Shown in pieces: positions 45,501 to 60,500 of a stretch of 64,000 bases of DNA. This stretch comes from Trissonchulus latispiculum (Eukaryota > Nematoda > Enoplea > Enoplida > Ironidae). The stretch lies in assembly GCA_030248195.1 (NCBI GenBank), contig JASAND010000850.1:1-64000 (forward strand), written 5' to 3'. The position numbers were made by a program, and so were the translations under genes. The first letter of the stretch is position 1. Each line of letters starts with the position of its first letter. The notes beneath the pieces are model-generated. The model had not been told where the DNA came from. It made no database searches and saw only the letters and a list, made by a program, of their open reading frames with translations.

Positions 45501-48500
45501 TTTAGCTGATTTCTAAACTGTATTGTTCACAAAAACGAAACTCCGAAAAATAGAAACAATTTGGTTTATCAGCACAATCACAGACAGTACGCTTAAAATT
45601 AGCAAATGAAGCTATGACTTAGTTGTTGCTAATTGGCAACTCTATCCGGGCAATAATCATCCGAGATAATACAGCAATGCAGCAAAGGTGGAAAAAGGAG
45701 AAAGCAGCACACGGCAGCTCTCAAGTCAAACGGTCGAACAACCAGCGAAACAACAAAATAATTCTACGAACGGGAACAATCAAATAGAAGTCTGAAACGG
45801 GCCGAATGACCAAAGTGAAATAAGTTCCACTAACTTAGCTGGAGGATAAGCTTTACTTTTTAAAATACATAAGGTTGCTCAACCTGCCACGAGACACAGC
45901 AGTTTGGATTATTAAACATTTCCAGGACACAGCACTCTATTATGATTCAGATTCCAAACTGTGCACTGGAAACATGGCACGGAAAAAGAAATATGCGAGA
46001 CTACCAGCAGGGCTTTTAATGAATTTCATTAATGCACTCAGCAAATATGTCCATTTTCATTTCATCCCTACAGCCAACCAACCAACTAAGCACGATTAGA
46101 AGACTAAGGAACCAATTCTTCCTGGTCCCAGCGCAAACGTATCCTACCTGATAAAGAATCCTACCCCTGATTCAAAATTCAAAGTTCATAGTCAACACCA
46201 TAAACTTATACCAAGAGTTCATAATTCTATAATATATTAGAAGAAGAGTAAGCCACTAGGGGGGTCCTCTTCTTGGCATTGCGTAACGGTGCTCCGACCA
46301 CAATACGCGAATGTTCCCCCGTTTGGGGGGGGGGTCGACAGGCCAACAGCCAAACAGATTGCAGAAACCCCCTCCGTTTGGTGGGGGGGTAGCCGAAAGG
46401 GTCCCCGTTTGGTGGGGGGGTTGGCTGAAAGAGGTCCCCGTTTGGGGGAGGGGTCGCTCAAGCAGGCTAAGTTTTGCTCATTTTGATTGGCTGTTGGCGA
46501 CCCCCCCCAAACGGGCACCACTTTTGTGACCCCCCCCCAAACGGGGACCTCTTTCAGCGACCCCCCCCAAACGGGGACCCATTATAGAATAGGGGGGTTG
46601 TACCAAATAAGGGACACCAAACTGACAAAATTTTTGAAAGTTTTGTTTTTGGAAGAGAAACGTCGTTTACTCAATTTCTATGAGGAACCACAACGTAATC
46701 TTTATATCAGCGGAAAACTCAATTTCTGCGCCACAAGAAAATCAATTTTGTTTGCGTTAAATTTGAAACACTTTAAAATTCACATTTTTTACAGATTTTC
46801 GCATCAATTTTCTCTTCTAAACACTAAATAGGGGACACTATGTGCCAAATTAGGGACAGTGGACACCAAATAAGGGACAGCTTTTTTGACACTAAATAAG
46901 GGACACTTTCATATAATTGACAGCTGAATTTTTTGTTTCTGACATTCATAATAAGTGAAAATGCGAAAACAAGTTAATTAATTGTCCGTTTAACCTCTGG
47001 AAACACATTACTGCCAGAATTTTCATTTTCATCAATGTTTTAATTTTATCAATTATATGACAATTATGAATAACAGTCATCACGGTTAATAACCATAAAA
47101 TATGTCAGAATAAACTAATAGCTTCTTTAATATAAAAATAAAAACCACATTTGTCGTTGTTGGGACTCGATCCGACGACGTTGCGGCCTCCAAATTTGTC
47201 CCTTATTTAAGCTCCAGTTGCTGTCCCTAATTTGGCACCAGCTGTCCCTTATTTGGCACATTCTTGAAAATTTAATAGAAATTAATTAAAAATTTAGATA
47301 AAATTAAGTTTCAAAGATTATTATAAAAAATTTATGCCAAAAAATTGCAGACTATCTGAGCATTCTAAAAATATAAAAGTTTTAGATAAAAGCAAAACAA
47401 TGAATGTGCGCCGGGAAATGCAAATGTTGTGAAATGTTTTTCACAGGAGAGATTCTGTTCAAATTTTAAAATCAGAAACGTTCTATCTGATTTTCTGGAC
47501 GATGATGTCAGTGTATATGAAAACAAAATATATCAAAATGTAGCTGAGGCATTGAGCTTTAAGGCGATGTAATTTGTTTTGCAAAACGAATTTGCAAAAA
47601 ACCGTGTCAGCTTAGAGAAGCAAAAAGTGTCCCTTATTTGGGACTGTCCCTTATTTGGTGCAACCCCCCTAGAACAAAACTACCGTAATCCTCAGCTCTA
47701 CCCCCCCCCCCCACCAAACGAAGGGGGGGTTTCTGCAATCTGATTGGCTGTTCGCTACCCCCCTCCAAACGGGGACCTCTTCTCGGCTACCCCCCCCCCC
47801 CACCTAACGGAGGGGGTATGCTTTGTCGTTCTGGTCGACCCCCCCCCCCCAAACGGGGGAACATTCGCGTATAGTGGTCGGAGCACCGTTACGCAATGCC
47901 AAGAAGAGAAGCCCTCTAGCGGCTTACTCTTCTTCTACATAATAGTACAATTATGCACTCTTGCTTATACTCAAGGGGGACTGCATCGTGTACGTGAAGA
48001 GAACGGTTGCTCAACAAAAAGCAAGTTTTCATTTTTTCAAATTTTGCCTTAAGTTGATATTTTAAGGGGTTAATAGTAAAAAGTAATGGATAACTTGAAA
48101 CGGATCATGGAAACGGTTAAAAGTTTGTGGACACTAAAATTTATACTGATGATTTATGATATTTTCAAATTATTTGACATCACGTCATCTAGTAATCTAA
48201 AATCAAAAGAATGTAATATTTTGGCTACCATTTACAATTCTCGTCACAGCTGTAATCAATTCATTCGGCAACGGTAGTCAATGATCATCAATTTGTCTGA
48301 GCTGCTTTTAACTAAGTTTTTAAGTAATACAAAGAAATGTTTATTCACCCCTGGAATAGATGAGTTGTGATTGTGATAATCATTGGCTATATTACAAATC
48401 CAGCAAAGTTTATGCACTAAGTAAACTTGTCTTTAATGTACAGTGCAATTTATAAATAACAACAAAAGTTTAATGTGAGCAAGGATTATCTTAAATATCG

Positions 48501-51500
48501 ACCTGATTTAGATCTGTAACAGGCATGGGAGTGAAAAAGGACATGCTGTGCTTGTACCTAACTGTAACTTACATCTTAAGCTTAAAACTTCAGCTTATAC
48601 AGAGCTAACCCAAAGCTGAATCGACAAACGGACTTCAAATTCGTGTTCTACGACCCCGAAAACCCCTATATACATCTTTTCAGCAAAATCTAAGAAAAAG
48701 TTTTTCGGTTTTCCTTGCCCCCCCTAGAAATCGAAAAAAATCGAATTCTGCGAAATCGGAAAGTTTTGAGAGATTTGAAGTCAGCGTAGTCGAAAATATA
48801 AGCATACGAAATTTTCGCTCATTTGGTCAAGTTTTAAGGATTTTGGGTGGTGGGGAGTAATCGAGAAAAGACTCAACAAGAGTACACAATATAAGAGTGT
48901 GAAACCAGGCACACTCTATGTTATCAGAGCAAAAGCTATGCTCTGCCGTTAACGGCCCCCCCCGCAAATTATACCAATCACTTCAAAGAATTTTGTGCGC
49001 TAAAGCTCGAAGCAGGCATAAAATTCGTGCACGCACTGCTTGTATTTTCGAGCTTAAGCACATAAACATAGAGCTGTAGCGCTTATGCCAGGGCTGGCGG
49101 ACCAAGAAGAAACCGAGGACAAGAATGAACGGGGGGCGTCTGGCACCCTTGTACCCACGAAACCAGGACCTAGAACAGAGAAGGGAAGAGGGAGGTTCAG
49201 CTTTTCACTCACCATTGAAAGTAAATAATTGGCTCAGCCGGGTTTCTAACCACGGACCTTCTGACTGCGGAGCAGACAGGCTAACCAACTACACCACAGG
49301 GCCATCAGCTGAACTCCCATATCAGGCTTATCAATCTTTCCTATGCCTGCTTCCCTTACAGAGCGAATGAGCGTATCCCCGTTTCGACTAGGTACTGATT
49401 TGCGGGGGGGTCATAGGGTCTAATTTGCGGGAGGAGGGTCGGTCGCTAGCGAGCAGAGCATAGTTTTTGCTCTGATAACATAGAGTGTGTCTAGTGCCAC
49501 AATCTTATATTATGTTCTCTTGGACCCAAATACTTAGTGCCAGTTGGCACTTTATATCCCACCCTAGTCAACAATTCACCGAGAGTCAAGGGCAGCCGCC
49601 TTCGGGTGGAGGTTCCGAGGTGCGTTCATCACATATTCGATGATGGACAAATCTCCAAGCGTGCGAACCGCCTCGGGTAATTGTTTGTTACTCGGTGTCA
49701 GCAAATCCCCTTTCAAATTTGAAATTAATATTAAACTGACGTTGCTCCTAACCGGACAAATTCAAACGATGAGGCGATGAGGGATGAGGCGTATATACCG
49801 AAAAAATGCTCTAACAAAAGCTTATCGCTTGAAGTTAAGAGCTGCTGTATCTGCTTACACAAAATCTCATTCCCAAAGAAATCCCCTACTTTAGCATGGT
49901 GAGAGTATCTTGCTCCGTGTTTATACAGAAAAGAAAATCGTTAACAATATGGCGTTCATTTACATGGCATTATAACAGTTTCATAGAAAACGTATATCTT
50001 ACTCGCTTCATTTCACAGGATTTCCCTTTCCACTCTTTGGGACAATGACAACGAAAATCATTTTCGATGTTGATACACACTCCACCATTTTGGCATGGGT
50101 TTGACATGCACTCATCTATTTCAATTTCGCAACATGCTCCTTGAAAGCCTAATATTGAACAATAAAGAGCAAAAACTATGTCTTGGCGGTTTATCCCATT
50201 AATACCTGAATTTCCTGTGAACTAACGTGTGAAAATGACCGATTTCACATTTTTGGGTGCCATTTTTACTGGGAGCACCTAGTGAGATGAGACTGCCACC
50301 AATCGATAGAAAATTAATTTCTCTACATTTCGAATTCATTCATTGAAGGTCCCCAATGCACCCAGAAAATGTCAGAAGCCGTCAATCAGTCGGGAAATTT
50401 TTGCAAATTTTTGCTAATCTTTTATGGTAAAGAACCAACCAATAGATTTCCAGGTGCAAGCGTTGATTCTAGGTTCAAGCGTTATTTTACATGCATGCAT
50501 TTTACATGCATCACCTCCCATATCGCCGGGTGGAACAACTTTTCCGCCGACGAACTACTGAGGGTTCTGGACTCATTTGACTGCAGCGCTCGAACAGGGC
50601 TTGGAATCATCAAAATTTTCATTGTCGGCTGAATGCTATACTCGATTTTTCAAGCAGGTGTGGAAATATTCTCCCAAAACAGGGTGGACGTCGGACGAGT
50701 TAAACAAAAAAGGAGCAAATGTACAGACTGCCAACCGGCAATTGGACCCTGTTCCAAAAAATTTGATGACGAAAACAGCCAAATGGCCCCTCCGGCATTA
50801 AAGGGTTAAAACAACAGGACAAAAACTGGATTACGTAGAACAAGAATCTATAGACTACATATAACGACAAGTTAATGAATTTTTCAGTGAACTATATTCC
50901 TTTTTACCTGGTCTACAGTAGCACTGAAAGCCAACGGTTTCCTGAACGCATATTCCAGCTACACAAGGTTTGTCACTGCAGTCCCTATAATTGTCTTTGC
51001 ATGTGTGCAGTGAAGTGTCGTAGAAGTTTAGGTCATCGCAAGTCTGCGTCCATTGACCATGTTGACAGCAAAGGCAAGAAAACATAGCCTAAATGTTAAG
51101 AAAAACGACATGTTTGCGAGCAAATCTTATCCTAACATCTAATATTAGTTTTTCCATAATTCTCCAGAGACCATTGCATATATTCGACAAACCGAGGATG
51201 TGTGCTTTTCAGTTGTTGTGTAATAATATGTTCGCCTACGGCTGTTGGGTTATAAATAGTGTGCTAAGCTAAGAATAGTTACTATCAGCTCATACACTGA
51301 GAGTCAGAAATATATGCACTTGTAATCCGTCATCTAGTAAATATTGTCGAAGGCGGCAACCTGCCGAAGAGGGGTCTGTTTCAGGTGACCTTCAGACCAC
51401 CTTTTGCCACTCTTTCGGAATAACTCTCTGTATGAGCTATTCAGAATTTTAATAGTACTTGAAGAACATCCAAAACTGAGCTGGAATATGTATTATCTTG

Positions 51501-54500
51501 ATTGCTGCTTCATTGCAATTTCATTAAAAGGACTTTGCAATTTTTGAAAGCGTCACCTGAGACACCGAGATACAATATTAGCGACGACTACCTGCATCTG
51601 CTTCATTAATATGAGTTCCCTACGATACGACAGCCACCATAGACTTTCGATTTTGGAAACTTGAGATTAGAGAACTACTGACTGATATCTGGACTAAACT
51701 GGGAGAAATCCTTTTATATGTATCTAACCGCATCGCAAACGGACATATAGCCTTACAAACGAAAGATTGCCTTGTTAATTCAATCAGCAGAAGCCCCATG
51801 GGTGATTATTCAGCATGTGCACACTTACAAAATAAAGGCTTACTGTAAACGGCATCTATGTACATACTTCGAAAAATTTTCAACTTGTCGGAAGTATTAT
51901 TAGTAATATTCAAGTTTACGTCATAAACCAGGGTAACCTGAAAAGTTTTTGTCCCTTTTTATACCCGAATTCCACCCTAATTATAATGGCAAAATCATCC
52001 AGACTTATCACAAACATTTGTCATCGAAAAAAGTAAATTGGTTCACAAAGCTGGCGAGCTTTATTTTGTAAGTATACCGAAGTAGACGCGTTTTGTAGAA
52101 ACTCTTATTTTGTAAGTGTCCTACACATACCGAAGTAGATGCATTTTGGAAAAATCAAAAATCAGTAAGGTGTGCACACATTACATAACCACTACCCAAT
52201 GTGTTTAATACTTTTTTATAACCACTCTTAAGGAGGGGGGTCGCCGGGTACCAAATTTTATAGTCACCGATTTAACTCATTTTTGGGTATAATATACCCC
52301 CATATGTGTCCAAAAACAAGATAAAGTTTTTGAGTCCAGGGTCAACCCTGTTAAGAGATATTGCAGTTCAAATCCCTACAATTTAGTATTTACGCCACCA
52401 TGCCTCGCTAAGGGCTTCGAATACGTGTACACATAGGATGACAAAAGACTACGGTATGGCCAATACATCAAATTGAAGCCTCTATCTTGGGCTATTTATT
52501 GCTGTGCAAAAGACAGTGGTATGCCAAGCAACGAGCGAGAAACGGCGTTTGAACGATTTGATCAAGCTCCTTCCGACTGTTATTTACTTCAAACTTTAAT
52601 GCGCTTTAACATTCTCATACTGATAAGCATATCACACTTGGTGCAAGAAGATAAAATGTTCAGGACATCGAGAGCTTTAATTTGATATAAAATTTGGCTA
52701 TATTTGAAAAATTTGAAAATTTGCCATTTTTTCATCATAGGCCTCCATCATCGCACTGAGGCATGCGTCTACAGTTAAACACCAACAGTTGCAGTGAAAT
52801 TTAGCACAGAACTTTCTTTCATATGTGCAAACTGGCACACCAAATTTGGTTGGAATAGCCCGGCTTTCACCCGACTTACATTATATCCAAATTATATCCA
52901 AAAAATTGAAAAAATGACGTATTTTGAGGCAAAACGCCAACGCGGTAACCAAAAGTATGAACTACCCACAAGTAGCAGCATGGATTTTGCGTATGAAAAT
53001 TGAACCTCTACAGTGTTAATATCTATACGCGAAATCTGTGCAGTAAACGGTTGGTTCAGGCCACGACGAAACATTTCTTTGGTGACGTTTTTGTAAGTCA
53101 AATTTGTGCAAAAACCGTCGTTACCCAACTTTGAAAATTTCTAGAAATTCGCTGAGCTGACCCAAAAACTCCTCATATAGCTACTACACGCTACCTAGTA
53201 TGTATGCAAATGCAAAAATATTGTATGCAAATGCAATACAATTTTGCAGCAATACAATTCAACAACATGAGGCTCAGAGGATAATGTTGCATTTGATGGA
53301 AATACAGCAAGAGCCTTTACTGAGCAAGAGCAAGAGCAGAAAGCATTTTTTACTCGCCGTGAGTAAATTCAACCATTATCGTTTAATAGATTATGGTTAA
53401 AGTAAGTAAAAGCATTAGCAACTATTTAATAACCGTTTTAATCCAATTTACGTGTCTGTTTTAGTCTAGTTATTAAAGCCATTGCCGAAGAACAAATACC
53501 GAACAGAAGAAACTTTACTTTACTTCGTTATGTTGCATACTGCATAATCCATATTCCAGGCAAAGTTGATCAGCTGTACTACAGTTCTCTGGAAATACAG
53601 TCACATTAAGCCTTTGGCAGTTCACGCAGCCAGTGGATCCGTTACATGCTACAATAACGGAAAATATATTGCCATAGATGTTCACATATACTGTCACTGT
53701 TTCTTAGACATTCTTGTGGAGCTGGCATAACTAAAGACTATAACAAACAAGAACAAATACCTACCTAATAAATAAATAGATTTGGGCAGCTCTGGAGGAA
53801 CTCTGAAGAAATCTTTGGCAACCAATGCTGTCCCGTCGCTTGTAAAATTGAGCTGTATTCCCTGCGATGTTAAACAATGTTGAAAGCCATTTGCATTAGT
53901 AATAAACCATGACCATCTATTCTGGTGATATGGAATTGATATTCTATAACTCAAATAGGGAAAAAGTGTACTGGAATTTCAGACATATATTGTTTTTCTA
54001 CCCAAATATCGAAATCTAATCAAAATATTGAAAATCACTGATTCACTGAAAATCACTGAAAATCACTGATAAGCAAACTAAACTGCCGCAGCATAACTTT
54101 ATATCACAACTATATATACTAATCAATACCTCCAATGCATTAACTACCGAATGAAGCTTTTAATTGTTTTTGTTTCGTAACATCGGTAAATGGTAGCAAT
54201 GGAAAGAATGGCAACTTTGGTACTAATAAAATAAATAGGTTTAACAGTTTATGTAAATGTTTTAAATTCAGATTACTGTTACTGCTAGGTATAGAGTTGG
54301 TAAATTAGGGAATCCGGAAAACAAGAGTTGGCCAAGAGGGGGAGTCGGAACAAACTCTCCGTCCTTAGGCCAGCACCATCTTACCTCAGCGTGCGATCTG
54401 ATGGAATTGTTACTGGCTTCAGTTGACTACCGATTACTGCTGCCTCTGACAACTGTTCTGGGCATGTTGTCAAACTGCACAGCTTAAACAAAAAATTACT

Positions 54501-57500
54501 AATACTTATAAATACTAATAGAGTGTTTTTTGTTTTTGGAGCAACATTAGCACAAACTAAAGAAAGAAAGAACTAAAACTAAAACTTTGCTAACGCAAAT
54601 CTCGGCGAAAGAATCTTGCCCTCTTTGGCGCTATTTGTTGTTTCTGACAACATTATACAACAACAATTATACGACAGTTTTAAGAAGAAGTCTTTGCGCC
54701 ATGGTGCCATTATTATGAGAGACTGTAGTGGGGGCGCCAAAATCGTGCAAAATAAGCAAAAATGACATCCGCAAACGGTTACGTATTGCTGTTTTCCAAA
54801 CAGAAACACGAATTTCAGAAAAAACACTATTGACAAGAGTTAATTAGAATTAGAATTAGAATAGAGGAGTGAATGTGAAAGAAATGTGAATGAAAGTGAA
54901 AGTGAAACTGTTGCATTATGCACTAAAGTGTCCTCTATGTAGTTAACGGGGCAACTCAACTTGTAATGCTAACTTGCAATAATGTTATGATAGATATAGG
55001 ATCAGAAAACATGAATAACGTTTTTTTAGCCTTTTCAAACGATTTAACTTTAGGCTTCGCAAAGTCACAACATTTCCTTTCTTCACAAAAGATTTTCACT
55101 TGCAATTGTAGAATCTCTACCCAATAGCATTAGGCGGACGAATGTTTTTTCTGTCCCGAAGATTATATCGCATTGGCGGGGCTTCTGCTGGTTCTTGGTA
55201 TCGCGGTTCCTGAGCTAGTCTCTCTTCAGGATGCACAGTGGGTTCGATCCGAGGGTCATAGAAGTCCTCCGTGAATGTTTCCTCTGGTTGTTTTTCCGAA
55301 GATTCTCCTCCCTTGAAGCCAGCCAGCAGTCTTGCATTCCAAATCTGTCCGTTCGAAAGCAGGTAACTGGACGGACCTTTTATTTCCACTATTCGCCATG
55401 GCTTTGAGTAGTTCGGTGAACCCTTGAACTTCTGAATAACTTTGTGTCTCACCAAATCTCCAACTTTAAATTTGGATGGTCTGGTGCTATACTTTCTATC
55501 TGAATAGTCTTTGTAGTTCTTTTGGTAAGCTTGTACTTTGAATCTCAAGTCGTTGTCATCTTTATCTGTAGAACTCCAGATGTTAAGCTTTGTGCGGAGA
55601 CTTCGGTTGAACATCAACTCAGCCGGTGACTTTCCAGTTCCTCGATGTTGAGTAGAACGATAAGCGATTAACACATCAGTCAAGATGTCTTTCCAACTCT
55701 TGTTTTCGAATATGGAGTTTTGAAAACTTTGTTTGAGGACTCTGTTAAATCTCTCGACCTGACCATTGCAGCGAGGGTTATACACTGCAGTCTTGGTATG
55801 CTTTATGTTGTATTCTTGCATGTAGTCCTTGAAACGGTGACTGACAAATTGTGGCCCATTGTCAGTGACTATTTCTTCCGGACATCCGAATCTTGCGAAT
55901 GCAGACTTAAGAAACTTGACGACTATCTCTGTATTTGCATAACTGCATGTTGCCAATTCTGGAAATTTGGAGTAGTAGTCCATTAAGACAATCAGATATC
56001 TGGAATCTGATGGAGCTTGTAGGAAAGGACCTGAGATATCCAGTGCTAGCTTGACCCAAGGTTGCTGAGGCCACTCTATTGGTTGAAGCGGGGGTTGGTT
56101 CACTTTGACGGCTTTGTCACTGAACTTGCAAACTTCGCATCCGCGTACGTAATCTTCTACATCACTGGACATGAATGGCCACCAGTAGCTTTGTCTCAAA
56201 CTTTGCTTTGCTCTTGTCATTCCTGTAGTAATAAGTGAAGCTATAAAAATAAGTTAAAACTTGTTGAGTTCTGTTCCGTTGCCTGTACCTGTCGTATATG
56301 TAGTTTATCGCATGTTAGCTTCCTATATCAGAACAATTGGCGCACTGGAGTTTTAAATGGCGAACCTCGTGGGTCATCTCGACAACTTCAATTGGACTTC
56401 CTATTCGGATCGTATGAACCAGTTTATTGTTGCTGAGGAAGTTGTTGATGAAAACAAACGGAAGGCCATTTTTCTTACGACAATCGGTGCTTCAACCTAT
56501 GGAATTCTAGAAAACCTGGTTGCACCTCGAAAAGGATATAGTGAGGAGCCTATTGTTATCACCAAAGTGCCACAGGGAACGGAACGGGACATTGGTCAAA
56601 CAATTGCAGATATAAGGAGTATTTATGCCACAACTGCGGCAAGAAAGGTCATCTGGCTTTCGCCTGCAAAGCCCAACAAAGAACTCCTACTTTGATATCT
56701 CTGTTGTTGGTTGAGATTGAGTAGATTGAGTAGCCGCGTCGTGTTTTATCAAGTGGCGCACTGGTGTAGCTGTTAATCTGGGTTTATCATATTACCCATG
56801 GCAAACTACTTAGGCACTTTGGACAGTTTCAGCCCAGAAACTGAACGCTGGACATCCTATACTGATCGTTTAAATCAGTTTTTCGTCGCCAACGATGTGG
56901 TGGATGACAATAAGAAAAAAGCTGTTTTTCTCACAGCGGTTGGAGCAACTACTTATGCAATTTTAGAAAACTTAGTTGCTCCAAGGAAGCCATATGATTT
57001 CGATTTGGTGGAGCTTCAAGAAAAGCTTCGAAACCACTTTGAGCCTACGCCGTTGAAAATGACTGAACGTTACAAGTTTTATAATCGAAAGCAGTTGGAT
57101 GGTGAGAGTGTAACTGACATTTTGGCGGAGCTAAGGCGTCTCTCCGCAAAATGCCAATTTGGGGACTTTCTGGAGGACTCTTATTTGACATTTTTGTGTT
57201 TGGGTTACGGAATCAAGCCATCATGAAGAGACTCTTGGCTGAACAGAATCTCACCGTCCAACGTGCATACGACCTCGCCAAGACAATGGAATTTTCTGAA
57301 AATGGTACGACGGAGATTCAAAGCAAAAGCCTTACCGTTAATGCCGTAAAGCAGCAAACAAAGAACCTGAAATCCTCAGAATTTGCCAGACAATCGCCGT
57401 CCAATTGTTACCGGTGCAACGGAACAGAACTCAACAAGTTTTAACTTATTTTTATAGCTTCACTTATTACTACAATTCCTTGATGGCCACAATGTGCTAG

Positions 57501-60500
57501 TGTGATTAGCTTCGGCCTCAGAGAAGAAGGAACAATCAGCTGGTTGTCGTTGCGAACAATACAGCCGCCAACAGCGAAAGTTCATTTCTCAGGATGGCAT
57601 ACTGCTTGATATCACCATTCAGTTTGTTGGGCCATCCAGTTTGTAGATACTTCGTAACTAGTTGTAGAGTATCATCTTTAGGCGTTTCCTGAACGATCTC
57701 TTCTAAACGGATTGCTTTTTCAGTAGTTGTCGTTATCGCAGCCACTATGACATGGTCATCATCATTTGTCAAGGTAGTACCATAGCCATCAATGGGAAGT
57801 CTGGACAGCGCATCTGCAACAGCGTTGTGATTCCCAGGCCTGTACTCGATTGTGTAGCTATAAGGCAACAATCTGGCATACCATCTGGCAATTCTTAGTG
57901 GTTTCCTTCCGTTGGCGGTACTTGTTCCAAGCAAGGTTGTTAAGGCCTGGTGATCAGTCTTGAGACGAAAGTCACGGCCCCACAGATATGTATGCCAGTG
58001 TTCACATGGCCAGACGCATGCAAGGGCCTCTTTTTCGCCAACAGAAAATTTTCTTTCGGCTTCAGTCAACGTGTGTGATGCAAAGGCTATGAATTTTTCT
58101 TTGCCATTTTGCATCTGGGACAAAACTGCTCCTATGCCGTAGTCAGAAGCGTCAGTTGAAACAATCGTTTCTGCCGTTGGATCAAATGTAGTAAGGATTG
58201 GTGCTGTTGCGATCATTTTTTTGATTTTTCCAAATGTATGCTCTTGTTCTTTTCCCCAAGTGAACTTGGCTTCAGAACGTGTAAGTTTGCGCAGAGGTTC
58301 GATCTCTGTAGCAAAGTTCTTGATGAAGTTCATGTAGTAGGAGCACATACCAAGGAACGATCTGAGTGTGGGCAAATCTGTCGGAGCTGGTGCCTTCAGT
58401 AGAGCATCGATGTTACTAGCATTAGGTGATATGCCATCACCCGAAACAGTGTGTCCAAGAAAGGGGACTTGTGAGGCAGACAGGATAATTTTTTCCATTT
58501 CTAGTCGTAGATCGGCCTTTTCAAGTCTTTCGAGGACAGCATGAAGACATTTGTCGTGATCTTCCTGGGTATGACCATGGATAAGAATATCGTCTTGGTA
58601 GACAATCACGCCTGGTAAACCGGATAAAATAATCTCCATGGCACGTTGGAATGCGCTGGCAGAACTTTTTAGACCCATGGGCAGCCTTTTATACTGGAAA
58701 AGGCCTTCTGGAGTGAGAAACGCTGTTAGTGATCTGCTTTCTTCCGCTAAACCCATTTGAAAGTATGCTTTCTTCATATCAAGTTTGGAAAACACCTTTG
58801 ACGCATGTAGTGACGAAAGGCTTTGTGTGATATGTGGTAATGGGTATTTGTCGGAGATAACAACTTTGTTGAGTTTGCGTAGATCACAGCATATGCGAAT
58901 CTTACCATTGGGTTTGGTGACAGCTACCATAGGATGGACCATTATGGAGTATGGTTTGGCTTTAGGTAAGTCTGGGGCAGTCAGATTCTTCAGGAGAAGG
59001 TAGGTGGACGAACCCACGGAACTGATGAACAACGCTCGCTTCTTCTCTTCAGTTTCAACATCATGGGCAATAAAAAACTGTTCTAATCTTTCTTTGTACG
59101 CATCCCAAGGTTCATCTTCGGGATGAAACGGTTCTGGAGAGCCAAAACTCGGCGTCGCCATGTCAAATAAAACTGCAGTGCGCCAATGTTATATTATACA
59201 ACTATACAAGATACAACGATACTATACTATACTATACAAGATACAAACTATACTTCAGGAAAAACTACAGTATAAAGCAGAGGAACGAAACTGAATACTT
59301 TTAAATTTTTAAGCTTTTTGTTCGGATCTAACAGGACCCATTCTGACGCGGTTATTTTCTCAATGACTCCTTGGCTTTGTAATTCCTTCAGCTCATCAGA
59401 AACTTTATCTTTCAGAGCTATGGGAATGTTCCTCATCTTGTGTGCCACAGGACGTATACCATCTTTGAGTTGAATCTTGTGGATGAATCCTTTCATTGTT
59501 CCTAAGGAATCTGAAAAGAGCTTAGGATACTGTTCACGAAGAGATGCCTGTGTGAAGTGAAACACGGACATAGTGCCACCAATTATTGTCATGTTCAGTT
59601 CTTTGACGATATCGGTTCCCAATATAGCTGTATCACCATCAACCACCAAGAATGTAGTACTTCTGAGTAGTTGTCTGTGCTTTATAGGCAATGTCAGTGA
59701 ACCATAAACATCTATTGGACTTTTGTTGTAACTGTACAGCTTTGTCGTATCAGGTTTTAGTGAAAATGAGCGTTTCAGCAACTTGTTGTAAGTAGAAATT
59801 GGGATCAAAGATCTGCTAGATCCTGTATCCACCAGCATCGGTATATGAATTTTCCTGTTTTCTGCATTGAGAATGGTTATCGTATGGAAAATTTTGCTGC
59901 CATAATTCGAATTGCTGACCTGAAGCACTTGAACAGTAGTTGACGGTTGGGAATCTTCAGTGTCTGAATTGAAATCATTGATTTGACGGATACGTGAATT
60001 CTTTAAGCGACAGTTTGGAAAAGTGACCAACTTTTTTGCATACATGGCATGTTTGACCGGTAGCTGGACATGATCTGTCAGAGGGTTTGTGACCACTGCG
60101 TCCACATCGGAAACAAAGGTCTGACTGATGTTTATGAAAGGTTTGACTTTGTCTCTTTCCGTGGTTAGTAGAATTGTGCTGCTTTCGTGACTGTAGATGA
60201 GTTGTACCTCTGTTCTGCACAGCATTGACTTGTTGATTAGATTCGGTCATTGTTTTGGCTTCTTTGATTGCTCGTTCGATTTGTCGTGCCAAAGTAAGAG
60301 CTCGGTCCAGGGTGAGGTCTGACTCCATCAACAGTCGCTCTCGGATGCGTCCGGAATTTGTTTTTTTTCGACTATGTGGTCACGCAGCATTTCATCACGT
60401 AATGGACCATACTGACAATCCACTACCAAAATTCGTAAGGCTGCACACCAGTCATCGGCGGTTGTTTCGTCGGCTCGCTGATGTCGTTTCTTGAATTCGT

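Larger units (their letters stand above)
56224..57474 (+). mobile_element. Chimeric LTR-gag element with inverted LTR end, nested in pol
   Basis: Flanked by ATTCC at both sides (56219-56223 and 57475-57479). The left end is a 112-bp LTR (56224-56335, TGTAGTAATAAG to CAGAACA), then primer site TGGCGCACTGG. The right end (57416-57474) is the inverted first 59 bp of the same LTR. Between are gag fragment A with a zinc knuckle, a second LTR tail and primer site (to about 56770) from a related but distinct element, and gag fragment B stopping at the first half of a knuckle. Confidence 0.85.

Noticed and set aside
57960..59003. + strand frames over pol
   Set aside because: Antisense shadows of the RT-RNase H frame.
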